A stretch of DNA of 64,000 bases from the NCBI RefSeq assembly GCF_014646015.1, contig NZ_BMMQ01000001.1:1-64000 (forward strand), in the 5' to 3' direction. Source of the stretch: Microbacterium nanhaiense (GTDB taxonomy: Bacteria; Actinomycetota; Actinomycetes; Actinomycetales; Microbacteriaceae). The stretch's first letter is position 1. Every line of letters begins with the position of its first letter. Shown here one piece after another: positions 45,922 to 53,873 of this stretch. The notes under the pieces are model-generated. The model was not told the origin of the DNA. It worked only from the letters and a program-made list of their open reading frames with translations, and ran no database searches. Both the position numbers and the translations under genes were made by a program.

Positions 45922-45937
45922 CTGTAACCGGTCACAG
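45922..45937. promoter_or_regulatory. Galactan-locus LacI operator O2
   Basis: CTGTAACCGGTCACAG is the exact reverse complement of O1, 69 bp away centre to centre. It covers the expected -35 region of the lacI-type gene, whose -10 hexamer is at 45956, so it should give autorepression. Confidence 0.8.
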
Positions 45938-45955
45938 GTTTGCGCACAAGGGCGC

Positions 45956-45961
45956 TATTGT
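45956..45961 (+). promoter_or_regulatory. -10 hexamer of the LacI-family gene (leaderless)
   Basis: TATTGT ends 7 nt before the ATG at 45969; no ribosome site is seen in between. Confidence 0.6.
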
Positions 45962-45968
45962 CTATCTC

Positions 45969-46985
45969 ATGAGTGTCGAGAAGCGGCCACGGAAGCCGAC
46001 GATCCGCGACGTTGCGGTCGTCGCGGGTGTGTCGTACGGCACGGTGTCGCGTGTGCTCAACGGCGGAAAATGGGTGTCGGAGGATGCCCGCGAGGCCGTC
46101 GAGACCGCCATTCGGCAGACCGGGTACACCGCGAATCACCACGCGCGGAGCCTCGCCACTGGGCGGTCGAACTCGGTCGCCTTCCTCCTCACCGAGCAGC
46201 ACCACCTCCTCTTCGAGGATCCGACCTACTCGCTGCTCCTGCGCTACTCGGCCCAGGCGCTCACCGCGCGCGGGCAGACCCTTGTGCTGCTTGCGGCTGG
46301 AACCGCCGACGAGAAGCAGGGCATCCTGCGCTACGTCGAGGGCGGGCACGTCGACGGCGTCATGCTCGTCTCCTCGCACGAGAGCGACCCCTTCGTGTCG
46401 AGCCTTCTCGGTGCGGGCGTGCCGACGGTCTGTGTCGGCCTGCCCCTCGGCCCCGACCACGAGTTCCCCTCCGTCTCGGTCGACGAGTACGGGTCCGCCC
46501 GCGAGATGACCCGATATCTGCTCTCAGGCGGATCCACTCGCATCGCCCACATCGCGGGCCCGCAGGACACTCCCGGTGGGCGCTTCCGACTCAAGGGCTT
46601 CCGCGACGAGATGGGCGAGCTATTCGACGAGTCGCTCGTCGTCGTGGGCGACTTCAGTCGGGCGAGCGGCGCTGCCGCGGTCGCGAGCCTTCAGCCCGGC
46701 AGCTTCGACGCGGTGTTCGCGGCCTCCGACAGCATGGCCGTCGGCGTGATCCAGCGACTGCAGCGTGCGGGCGTGCGCGTGCCGGAGGACGTCGTCGTCG
46801 CGGGCTTCGACGACTCCGGGCTCGCCGCCGACTTTGAGCCCGCGCTCACGACGATGCGGCAGCCCTGGGAGCGCATCGGCTCCGAGATGGTCGCGATGCT
46901 TCTCGACGTGATCGACGGGGGAACGGGAAAGACCCTCACCCTGCCCACCGAGCTTGTCGTACGCGAGAGCGCGCCGCGGGCGTAG
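45969..46985 (+). CDS. LacI-family repressor of galactan utilisation
   Basis: A 338-residue LacI/GalR regulator. The N-terminal DNA-binding domain reads TIRDVAVVAGVSYGTVSRVLNG with hinge helix residues HHARSLATGRSNSVAF; the rest is the periplasmic-binding-like sensor (VDGVMLVSS, DAVFAASDSMAVG, VAGFDDSG). It probably binds the two CTGTRACCGGTYACAG operators next to it and represses both itself and the galactan operon until galactose or a galacto-oligosaccharide is present. It starts without a ribosome site behind a TATTGT hexamer. Confidence 0.92.
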   Translation: MSVEKRPRKPTIRDVAVVAGVSYGTVSRVLNGGKWVSEDAREAVETAIRQTGYTANHHARSLATGRSNSVAFLLTEQHHLLFEDPTYSLLLRYSAQALTARGQTLVLLAAGTADEKQGILRYVEGGHVDGVMLVSSHESDPFVSSLLGAGVPTVCVGLPLGPDHEFPSVSVDEYGSAREMTRYLLSGGSTRIAHIAGPQDTPGGRFRLKGFRDEMGELFDESLVVVGDFSRASGAAAVASLQPGSFDAVFAASDSMAVGVIQRLQRAGVRVPEDVVVAGFDDSGLAADFEPALTTMRQPWERIGSEMVAMLLDVIDGGTGKTLTLPTELVVRESAPRA

Positions 46986-46990
46986 GAGGA

Positions 46991-48046
46991 TTAGGCTCGG
47001 CCGCGCACCGCGGAGCGCCACGCCGCGAGCGCGACGGCGGCGTTGAGCGCGATGACCGCGAACCACGCGAGCGTCCAATAGCTGAAGCCACCGCCGCCGA
47101 AGAGGTCGATGGCGAGGATCCCGAGCACGACGGCCGCGGGCGTCGCGGAGAAGAGCGCGCGCCTGCGCGCGGGCACGACGGCGTTCTTCGCGAAGCGCGC
47201 CGCGTAGGCGCGGGGTGTGCCGAACTCGTCTCCTAAGGTCGTGCCGGAGTCGGTCGCGTGTTCGCGCGCCTCGGTGACGATCTCGTTCGCACGATGATCC
47301 GTGATGTCGCCCCGCGTGCGGAGGGCAGCGCCGAGTTCGCGTAGCCACGTGTCATCGTCGAGCGGCGCGCGCGGGGTGCGATTCGTGCCTCCGCGGGGCG
47401 CGGGAATGAACTGGAGCGCGGCGAACGCGAGGGCGGCGAGCGTCACGGTCGTGGCGAGGTACCACCACCCGTTCGCGAGTCCGAGGGAAAGGTCGTTGGC
47501 CAGCCAAGCGACCGTCGCGAGCGTCCCGGCGACGGCAATGAGCAGTGCCGTCGTTCCCGCGACCGCAGCGACCTGTGACCGACGTTCGCGAAGAGCTGTG
47601 AACAGGGCGTACGTACCGACTGCGGCTCCTCCCAACAGTGTCGGGAAGATCGCCCCCGCGAGCGAGATGTCTTCCGACCAGCTGGCGGCTATAGCGGTCT
47701 GTACGGCGAAGAGCAGTGAGATGCCCGCGGCCGCGAAGAGCACCGTGAATAATGTGCCCTTGAACGACGCGGGTTCGTCAACGTCCGTCCAGTCGTCGCC
47801 CTCCTCGATCCACTCCGCGCGGCGGGCCGAGGCCCATGAGGAAGCGTCGCCGAAGAGGTCATGAGCGGGCTCGTCCGCGCGAGCGATCTGGTCAGCGGCC
47901 TCGCCCAGCGCCTTCGCAATGAAGCTCTCCCGCACGTCGTTCATCACGAGGTCAAACGAGACGGCCTCGGCCCACTTTGCGTCGGCCTCCTCGCCGCGGG
48001 CCGCGCGCACTGCCTCGATTGCGGCGGAAACGGGGGTGTCGCTCAT
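46991..48046 (-). CDS. Multi-pass membrane protein with two HAAS-like domains, PadR partner
   Basis: A 351-residue protein. Residues 1-95 are soluble with FGDASSWASARRAEW, then four hydrophobic segments (about 105-215), a second soluble stretch (about 225-290: WLRELGAALRTRGDITDHRANEIVTEA in parts, FGTPRAYAARFA) and two more hydrophobic segments. The FG-x3-YA-type pattern is that of HAAS (DUF1700-like) signalling domains, commonly paired with PadR regulators. Its ATG overlaps the PadR stop by 4 nt (ATGA). It probably senses or relays an envelope signal. No direct function is known. Confidence 0.7.
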   Translation of the reverse strand: MSDTPVSAAIEAVRAARGEEADAKWAEAVSFDLVMNDVRESFIAKALGEAADQIARADEPAHDLFGDASSWASARRAEWIEEGDDWTDVDEPASFKGTLFTVLFAAAGISLLFAVQTAIAASWSEDISLAGAIFPTLLGGAAVGTYALFTALRERRSQVAAVAGTTALLIAVAGTLATVAWLANDLSLGLANGWWYLATTVTLAALAFAALQFIPAPRGGTNRTPRAPLDDDTWLRELGAALRTRGDITDHRANEIVTEAREHATDSGTTLGDEFGTPRAYAARFAKNAVVPARRRALFSATPAAVVLGILAIDLFGGGGFSYWTLAWFAVIALNAAVALAAWRSAVRGRA

Positions 48047-48390
48047 GAATTCTCTTCTTCTTGCTGATGGGAATGGAGCGCCGCTACCAGGCCGACCCAA
48101 GAGTCGCGTTCGGCAGCAAGGCGCGAACGCCCGAGCTCTGTGATGGCATACGAACGGCGGCCGGGCCCCCTTTCTCCCTGGATCCATCTCGCCTCTATGG
48201 CGCCGGATTCCTCCAGCGTGCCGAGAAGTGGGTACAGGGAACCGCCCTTCGGTCGGCCAAACCCGTGCGCGGCGAGCTTCTCGGCGATTGCGTAGCCGTG
48301 TAGCTCCTCCCGCTCAAGACAGACAAGCACCGCAGTGCCCATCGCAGCGCGCACCCAGGGGAGCGGCCACCGTGGTGGGATGTCATCCAT
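48043..48390 (-). CDS. PadR-family transcriptional regulator
   Basis: A 115-residue PadR winged-helix protein of the short (subfamily 2) type: LEREELHGYAIAEKLAAHG and the conserved KGGSLYPLLGTLEESGAIEARW, then YAITELGRSRL. These dimers repress genes for membrane or resistance functions. It is first in a two-gene operon with the membrane protein. A GTAC-A-GTAC palindrome (48396-48409) just upstream is likely its own operator. The ATG at 48390 has no ribosome site, so this mRNA may be leaderless as well. Confidence 0.9.
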   Translation of the reverse strand: MDDIPPRWPLPWVRAAMGTAVLVCLEREELHGYAIAEKLAAHGFGRPKGGSLYPLLGTLEESGAIEARWIQGERGPGRRSYAITELGRSRLAAERDSWVGLVAALHSHQQEEENS

Positions 48391-48395
48391 GTATC

Positions 48396-48409
48396 TAAGT
48401 ACAGTACCT
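48396..48409. promoter_or_regulatory. Possible PadR operator
   Basis: TAAGTACAGTACCT holds GTAC-A-GTAC, centred about 13 bp before the PadR ATG in the only A/T-rich stretch of the region. Confidence 0.4.
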
Positions 48410-48430
48410 ACCTAGAGATGTGTCAAGCCG

Positions 48431-50332
48431 ATGGGCATGAGGCAGACTGGGCGTGTGTCAGCAACGATCCGAACCGCAGCTGTCGTATCCGTGATGGGGC
48501 TGAGCGGCCTCATGCTCGTCTCCTGCACCGGCGACGACGGCCTCGCCGAGGCAGTGAGTGAGCTTCGCGAGTCGGCCGAGAATCACGAGTTCGCGGGCGA
48601 CGCGCTCGCCGAGTTCCCGCTGACCGTCACGGCGGCCGAGCCGGTGGAGAAGGACGGAACCGCCACGGTCGAGCTGTCCTTCGACTGGGACATCGACGGC
48701 AATGAGTGGGCGTATCGCGTGCCCGTCACCCTCACCGAGACCGACGAGGGATGGAACGTCGAGGAGACGCCCGAGCTCTCCGGACTCGGCCTAAAGGAGG
48801 GCGAGACGATCGAGGTCGCCCGGAGCTATCCCGAGCGCGCCGACATCGTGGGAGCGGGCGGGAAGACGATCGTGACCGAACGCGAGGTCGCAAGCTACGG
48901 CCTCGACAAGAGCTGGGTCGAGCCGGATCAGGTGTCCGACTCGGCCGCGCGCATCGCGGAGGCACTCGGCATCGATGCCGACGAATTCGCGGCGCGCGCG
49001 GAGCAGATGGGCGAGCAGGCCTTCGTCGAGGCGATCACGCTGCGTCCCGACGATGCCCAGAGCCGCGTGCCGGACGATTTCTTCGACATCCCCGGCGCCA
49101 ACGCCGTCGAGAAGACGATGATGCTCGCGCCGACCCGCGCCTTCGCACGCGATGTGCTGGGCACCGTCGGCGAGGCCACCGCCGAGATCATCGAGGAATC
49201 CGACGGAACCGTGGCCGCGGGCGACATCGTCGGCCTGTCGGGCCTGCAGAAGGCGAAGGACGCCGAGCTTCGCGGAACCCCCTCGATCGCCATCAACGCG
49301 GTGTCGGGCGAGCAGTCGCGCGAGCTCGTGTCGTTCGAGGGCGCGAAGGCGGAGCCGCTCGCGACGACCCTCGACGTCGAGCTGCATAATCGCGCCGACC
49401 GCGTGCTGTCGGGCGTCGACGGCACGGCCTCGATCGTCGCCATCCGGCCGTCGACGGGCGGGGTCCTCGCGGTGGCGAACTCGGAGTCCTCCGATGTGTT
49501 CGCGAACGCCACCTCGGGGCAGTACGCCCCCGGATCCACGTTCAAGGTCGTGACGGCGCTCGCGCTGCTGCGCGCGGGCGCGAGCCCCGACGACGTCGTG
49601 ACGTGCGCCGACACCCTGACGGTAGACGGCTACGAGTTCCACAACTTCCCCGAGTACCCCGATGCGAAGACCGGCGAGATCTCGCTGCGCGATGCCATCG
49701 CGAACTCCTGCAACACCGCGATGGTCGCGCAGGCGGATCGGATCGACGATGCCGCGCTCCAGGATGCCGCCGCGTCGCTCGGGCTCGTTGGGACGAGCGA
49801 CATCGGCGCGTTCATGGGATCCGTGCCGCACTCGACGAGTGCCACGGAGCACGCCGCCGACCTCATCGGGCAGGGGAGGATCCTCGTGAGCCCGTTCGCG
49901 ATGGCCACCGTCGCCGCATCGGTCGCGGCGGGCGCGACCGTCGCGCCGCACGTCCTCGAGACTGCGGAGGCATCCGCCGAGGCGAGCGAGGCACCGGAAG
50001 ACTCGGCCGACGGATCCGCGGATCCCGCAGCGACGAGCGCGCCCGCCGAAGGCGCGGCGCCGCTCACGGCCGAGGAAGCGTCTACGCTCGGCGAGCTGAT
50101 GCGCGCCGTCGTGACCGACGGATCCGGATCCGAGCTAAAGGGCCTCGAACCGGCCGTGTCGGCGAAGACCGGCACCGCCGAGTTCGACGACGACGGCGAA
50201 CTCGCCACCCACGGCTGGATGATCGCGACGCAGGGCGACCTCGCGGTCGCGGTGTTCGTCGCGGACGGAACGGGGTCAGACACCGCGGCGCCCATCGTGA
50301 AGGAACTTCTCGCGGCCGAGCCCGCGGCGTGA
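48431..50332 (+). CDS. Lipoprotein class B penicillin-binding protein (MecA-N/transpeptidase)
   Basis: A 633-residue peptidoglycan transpeptidase. The signal ends with lipobox LVSC (Cys32), an NTF2-like MecA-N domain follows (about 35-135), then a dimerisation region and the penicillin-binding domain with STFK (Ser369, Lys372), SCN (Ser426-Asn428) and KTGT (Lys579). It should cross-link cell wall outside the membrane. An unusual Ala/Glu/Ser/Pro-rich insert (about 516-550) sits before the KTG motif. The start is uncertain: ATG 48431, or GTG 48455, which has CAGACT 6 nt upstream and gives a tighter signal peptide. It resembles PBP2a-type enzymes, which does not by itself imply drug resistance. 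Confidence 0.85.
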   Translation: MGMRQTGRVSATIRTAAVVSVMGLSGLMLVSCTGDDGLAEAVSELRESAENHEFAGDALAEFPLTVTAAEPVEKDGTATVELSFDWDIDGNEWAYRVPVTLTETDEGWNVEETPELSGLGLKEGETIEVARSYPERADIVGAGGKTIVTEREVASYGLDKSWVEPDQVSDSAARIAEALGIDADEFAARAEQMGEQAFVEAITLRPDDAQSRVPDDFFDIPGANAVEKTMMLAPTRAFARDVLGTVGEATAEIIEESDGTVAAGDIVGLSGLQKAKDAELRGTPSIAINAVSGEQSRELVSFEGAKAEPLATTLDVELHNRADRVLSGVDGTASIVAIRPSTGGVLAVANSESSDVFANATSGQYAPGSTFKVVTALALLRAGASPDDVVTCADTLTVDGYEFHNFPEYPDAKTGEISLRDAIANSCNTAMVAQADRIDDAALQDAAASLGLVGTSDIGAFMGSVPHSTSATEHAADLIGQGRILVSPFAMATVAASVAAGATVAPHVLETAEASAEASEAPEDSADGSADPAATSAPAEGAAPLTAEEASTLGELMRAVVTDGSGSELKGLEPAVSAKTGTAEFDDDGELATHGWMIATQGDLAVAVFVADGTGSDTAAPIVKELLAAEPAA

Positions 50333-50352
50333 AACATACAGTCACACACCCA

Positions 50353-50358
50353 TAGACT
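50353..50358 (+). promoter_or_regulatory. -10 hexamer of metG (leaderless)
   Basis: TAGACT ends 6 nt before the metG GTG (50365), the same spacing as at several other starts in this window. Confidence 0.65.
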
Positions 50359-50364
50359 GGGTGG

Positions 50365-51930
50365 GTGACTTCTGGCGGTTCGTTCTACATCACCACGCCC
50401 ATCTACTACCCGAGCGATGTGCCCCACATCGGCCACGGGTACACGACGGTGGCCGTCGACACCCTCGCGCGCTGGCACCGGCAGTCCGGTGACGACACGT
50501 GGATGCTGACGGGCACGGACGAGCACGGCCAGAAGATGATGCGCGCCGCCGCGGCGAACGGCGTGAGCCCCCAGGAGTGGGTCGACAAGCTCGTCAGCGA
50601 GGAGTGGTTCCCGCTCCTCGACACGCTCGGCGTCGCCAATGACGACTTCATCCGCACGACGCAGGAGCGCCACGAGGAGAGCGTCAAGGCGTTCATCCAG
50701 GCGATCTACGACCGCGGCTACATCTACGCCGGCGAGTACGAGGCGCTGTACTGCGTGGGCTGCGAGGAGTTCAAGCCCGAAAGCGACATCGTCATGGGCA
50801 CGGGCGCGTTCGAGGGGCTGAAGGTCTGCGCGATCCATTCGAAGCCGCTCGAGCTGCTGCACGAGAAGAACTACTTCTTCAAGCTCAGCGAGTTCGGTGA
50901 CCGCCTGCTCGAGCTCTACCGCGAGCAGCCCGACTTCGTGCAGCCCGAATCGGCGCGCAACGAGGTCGTCGCCTTCGTGCAGCAGGGGCTCAACGACCTG
51001 TCGATCTCGCGCAGCGCGTTCGACTGGGGCATCCCCGTGCCGTGGGACGAGTCGCACGTGATCTACGTGTGGGTCGACGCCCTGCTGAACTACGCGACCG
51101 CGATCGGCTACGGCTCGGACGACGCCAACTTCCAGCGGCGCTGGCCCGGCTACCACGTGGTCGGCAAGGACATTCTGCGCTTCCACGCCGTGATCTGGCC
51201 GGCCATGCTCATGGCCGCGGGTCTCGAGGTGCCGAAGGGCGTCTTCGCGCACGGCTGGCTGCTCGTCGGCGGCGAGAAGATGTCGAAGTCGAAGGCCACC
51301 GGCATCGCGCCGAAGACCCTCGTCGACACCTTCGGCTCGGACGCGTACCGCTTCTACTTCCTCTCCGCGATCGCCTTCGGCCAGGACGGCTCGTTCTCGT
51401 GGGAGGACATGCTCGCGCGCTATCACGCGGAGCTCGCGAACGGCTTCGGCAACCTCGCGTCGCGGTCGATCGCTATGACGGCGAAGTACTTCGGCGGATC
51501 CGTGCCGGAGCCGGGGGAGTACACGGACGCCGATCTCGCGATTCAGGCGCTCGTCGCCGAGGCCACGACGAATGCGGACGCGGCGATCGAGCGATTCCGC
51601 ATCGACCAGGCGATCTCCGAGATCTGGCGGATCGTCGACGCGCTCAACGGCTACATCACCGAGCAGGAGCCGTGGGTTCTCGCGAAGGACGACGCGCAGC
51701 GCGAGCGCCTCCAGACCGTGATCTACACCTGCCTCGAGGGTCTCCGCGCGCTCGCGGTACTGCTCTCGCCCGTCATGCCCGACTCGACGGCCACGCTGTG
51801 GGACGCCCTCGGCATCGACGGTGCGCTCGCGGAGCAGAACCTGCGCGAGGCGGGCACCTGGGGCATCCTCGCGCCCGGCACCGCCACGACGAAGCTCGCC
51901 CCGTTGTTCCCGCGCATCGAAGAAGAATGA
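50365..51930 (+). CDS. metG: Methionyl-tRNA synthetase
   Basis: A 521-residue class I synthetase charging tRNA-Met. HIGH is at residues 21-24 and KMSKS at 305-309. It has the short form with a single CVGC knuckle near 126 and no C-terminal dimerisation domain, normal for actinobacteria. The GTG start fits the family N-terminus (FYITTPIYYPSDVPHIGHGY). The TatD gene overlaps its stop by 4 nt (ATGA), the start of the common metG-tatD-rsmA cluster. Confidence 0.96.
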   Translation: MTSGGSFYITTPIYYPSDVPHIGHGYTTVAVDTLARWHRQSGDDTWMLTGTDEHGQKMMRAAAANGVSPQEWVDKLVSEEWFPLLDTLGVANDDFIRTTQERHEESVKAFIQAIYDRGYIYAGEYEALYCVGCEEFKPESDIVMGTGAFEGLKVCAIHSKPLELLHEKNYFFKLSEFGDRLLELYREQPDFVQPESARNEVVAFVQQGLNDLSISRSAFDWGIPVPWDESHVIYVWVDALLNYATAIGYGSDDANFQRRWPGYHVVGKDILRFHAVIWPAMLMAAGLEVPKGVFAHGWLLVGGEKMSKSKATGIAPKTLVDTFGSDAYRFYFLSAIAFGQDGSFSWEDMLARYHAELANGFGNLASRSIAMTAKYFGGSVPEPGEYTDADLAIQALVAEATTNADAAIERFRIDQAISEIWRIVDALNGYITEQEPWVLAKDDAQRERLQTVIYTCLEGLRALAVLLSPVMPDSTATLWDALGIDGALAEQNLREAGTWGILAPGTATTKLAPLFPRIEEE

Positions 51931-52796
51931 CCTACGTTCAGGCACGGGATAAGAAGGGCCGCAAGGACCTGACGCACCCGGAGGAGCCCGAGCCGCTCGC
52001 GGTGCCGGTGTACGACAACCACTGCCACCTCGACATCGACGACGGTGAGGATCCGCTGGGCCTCGACGAGCAGCTCGCCCGCGCGGAGCGCGCGGGCATC
52101 GCCGGGGTCGTCCAGGCGTCGGGCGACATCGAGTCGTCGCGCTGGGCGGTCTCGGCGGCCGAGCGCGACCCGCGCGTGCTCGCCGCCGTGGCGATCCACC
52201 CGAACGACGCGCCCGTGTACGCCGCGCAGGGGCGTCTCGACGAGGCTCTCGCCCTGATCGACGAGCTCGCGGCGCACCCACGCACGCGCGCGATCGGCGA
52301 GACAGGGCTCGACTACTTCCGCACGGGCGAGGAGGGCCACTCCGTGCAGATGGAGTCGTTCGAGGCGCACATCGCCATGGCGAAGACGCACAGCATCGCC
52401 ATGCAGATCCACGACCGCGACGCCCACCGCGACGTGCTCGACACGCTCGCGCGCGTCGGTGCCCCGGAGAAGACCGTGTTCCACTGCTTCTCGGGAGACG
52501 CGGAGATGGCCCGCGAGGCCGCCGAGGCAGGGTATTGGCTCTCCTTCGCGGGCAACATCACCTTCAAGAACGCGCAGAACCTGCGCGACGCGCTGCGCGT
52601 CACGCCGCGGGAGCGGATCCTCGTCGAAACCGACGCGCCCTTCCTCACGCCGGTTCCGCACCGGGGACGCCCCAACGCGCCCTACCTCGTCCCGCTGACG
52701 ATGCGGTTCATGGCGGCCGAGCTCGACGCGGACCTCGACGAACTCTGCGCCCAGGTGGCCGCGAACACGCAAGAGGTCTACGGCCCTTTCGCCTGA
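51927..52796 (+). CDS. TatD-family metal-dependent hydrolase/deoxyribonuclease
   Basis: A 289-residue TIM-barrel hydrolase. Metal-binding motifs are in order: DNHCHLD near residue 30, GETGLDYF near 127, QIHDRDAH near 152, HCFSGD near 180 and VETDAPFL near 235. TatD proteins are 3'-5' exonucleases involved in DNA repair or clearance. The ATG overlaps the metG stop. The first 25 residues (charged, KKGRKDL) extend before the barrel. A repeat array follows. Confidence 0.93.
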   Translation: MTYVQARDKKGRKDLTHPEEPEPLAVPVYDNHCHLDIDDGEDPLGLDEQLARAERAGIAGVVQASGDIESSRWAVSAAERDPRVLAAVAIHPNDAPVYAAQGRLDEALALIDELAAHPRTRAIGETGLDYFRTGEEGHSVQMESFEAHIAMAKTHSIAMQIHDRDAHRDVLDTLARVGAPEKTVFHCFSGDAEMAREAAEAGYWLSFAGNITFKNAQNLRDALRVTPRERILVETDAPFLTPVPHRGRPNAPYLVPLTMRFMAAELDADLDELCAQVAANTQEVYGPFA

Positions 52797-52820
52797 TCCC
52801 GTTGGCGGGATGGGGCGGGA

Positions 52821-52974
52821 TTCCCGCCACAAGTGGGACACGCCCTATACCGTGTCCCACTTGGTGCGGGTATGGCGCCCTCATTCCCGCCACAAGTGGG
52901 ACACGCCCCATACCGTGTCCCACTTAGTGCGCATCAGGCGCCTCCATTCCCGCCACAAGTGGGACACGGGCCGC
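52821..52974. repeat. 63-bp tandem palindromic repeat, two full units and one partial
   Basis: TTCCCGCCACAAGTGGGACA starts units at 52821, 52884 and 52947, exactly 63 bp apart. Within each full unit AAGTGGGACACG is followed 7-8 nt later by its reverse complement CGTGTCCCACTT, forming a 12-bp hairpin. The third unit stops after the left arm. A GGCGGGA/TCCCGCC dyad leads into the first unit. The array fills most of the 213-bp gap between tatD and rsmA. Confidence 0.92.
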
Positions 52975-53009
52975 AGGGAACTCGCCGGATCGGGTGAGAG
53001 GATGACCAG

Positions 53010-53864
53010 ATGAGCACCGTTCGCCTCCTCGGCGCCGCCGATATCCGTCGCCTTGCCGCCGAACTCGACGTCACCCCGACGAAGAAGCTCGGTCAGAACT
53101 TCGTCGTCGACGCGAACACGGTGCGCAAGATCGTGACCGCGGCGCGTGTGACCGGCGACGAACGCGTCGTCGAGATCGGCCCGGGTCTCGGATCCCTGAC
53201 GCTCGCGATCCTCGAAACGGGTGCGAGCGTCACGGCCGTCGAGATCGACCCGCGGCTGGCGTCCCGGCTCGCGCAGACGGCATCCGAGCAGGGCGTCGAA
53301 GACGGCAAGCTGACGGTCGTCGAGCACGACGCCCTGACCGTCACGGAGCTCCCCGGCGACCCCGAGGTGCTCGTCGCGAACCTGCCCTACAACGTCTCGG
53401 TGCCCGTGCTGTTGCACTTCATGGAGACCTTCGAGGGGCTCCGCCGCGGCGTGGTGATGGTGCAGGCCGAGGTGGGTGAGCGGCTCGCGGCCGCCCCCGG
53501 ATCCAAGATCTACGGTGCGCCGAGCGCGAAGGCGGCCTGGTATGGCCAGTGGCGCCTCGCCGGCACCGTCTCTCGCCAGGTGTTCTGGCCCGTGCCGAAC
53601 GTCGACAGCGTCCTCGTCGGCTTCGAGCGCGCCGGCGAGGCTCTCGGTTCCGAGGCCGATCGCCTCGACACCTTCCGGATCATCGACCTCGCGTTCCAGC
53701 AGCGCCGCAAGATGCTGCGCCAGGCGCTCTCGCGCGAGCTCGGTGGATCCGCGGCGGCGAGCGAGATCCTCGAGGCGGCCGGCGTCGAGCCGACGGCCCG
53801 CGGCGAGGCACTCGACGTGCACGCCTTCTTCCGGATCGCACAGGCGGTGCGCGAAGCCCGGTAG
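53010..53864 (+). CDS. rsmA: 16S rRNA dimethyladenosine transferase
   Basis: A 284-residue SAM-dependent enzyme (KsgA) that dimethylates A1518 and A1519 of 16S rRNA, a late ribosome-assembly checkpoint. TKKLGQNFVVD, VEIGPGLGSLTLAIL (SAM site) and the catalytic NLPYNVSVPVL are all present, with VFWPVPNVDSVLVGF downstream. The TAG stop is also the start of the next gene's -10 hexamer. Confidence 0.95.
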   Translation: MSTVRLLGAADIRRLAAELDVTPTKKLGQNFVVDANTVRKIVTAARVTGDERVVEIGPGLGSLTLAILETGASVTAVEIDPRLASRLAQTASEQGVEDGKLTVVEHDALTVTELPGDPEVLVANLPYNVSVPVLLHFMETFEGLRRGVVMVQAEVGERLAAAPGSKIYGAPSAKAAWYGQWRLAGTVSRQVFWPVPNVDSVLVGFERAGEALGSEADRLDTFRIIDLAFQQRRKMLRQALSRELGGSAAASEILEAAGVEPTARGEALDVHAFFRIAQAVREAR

Positions 53865-53867
53865 CCT
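53862..53867 (+). promoter_or_regulatory. -10 hexamer overlapping the rsmA stop codon
   Basis: TAGCCT begins with the TAG stop of rsmA and ends 6 nt before the next gene's GTG, so it may drive a leaderless internal transcript. Confidence 0.5.
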
Positions 53868-53873
53868 GAAGAG

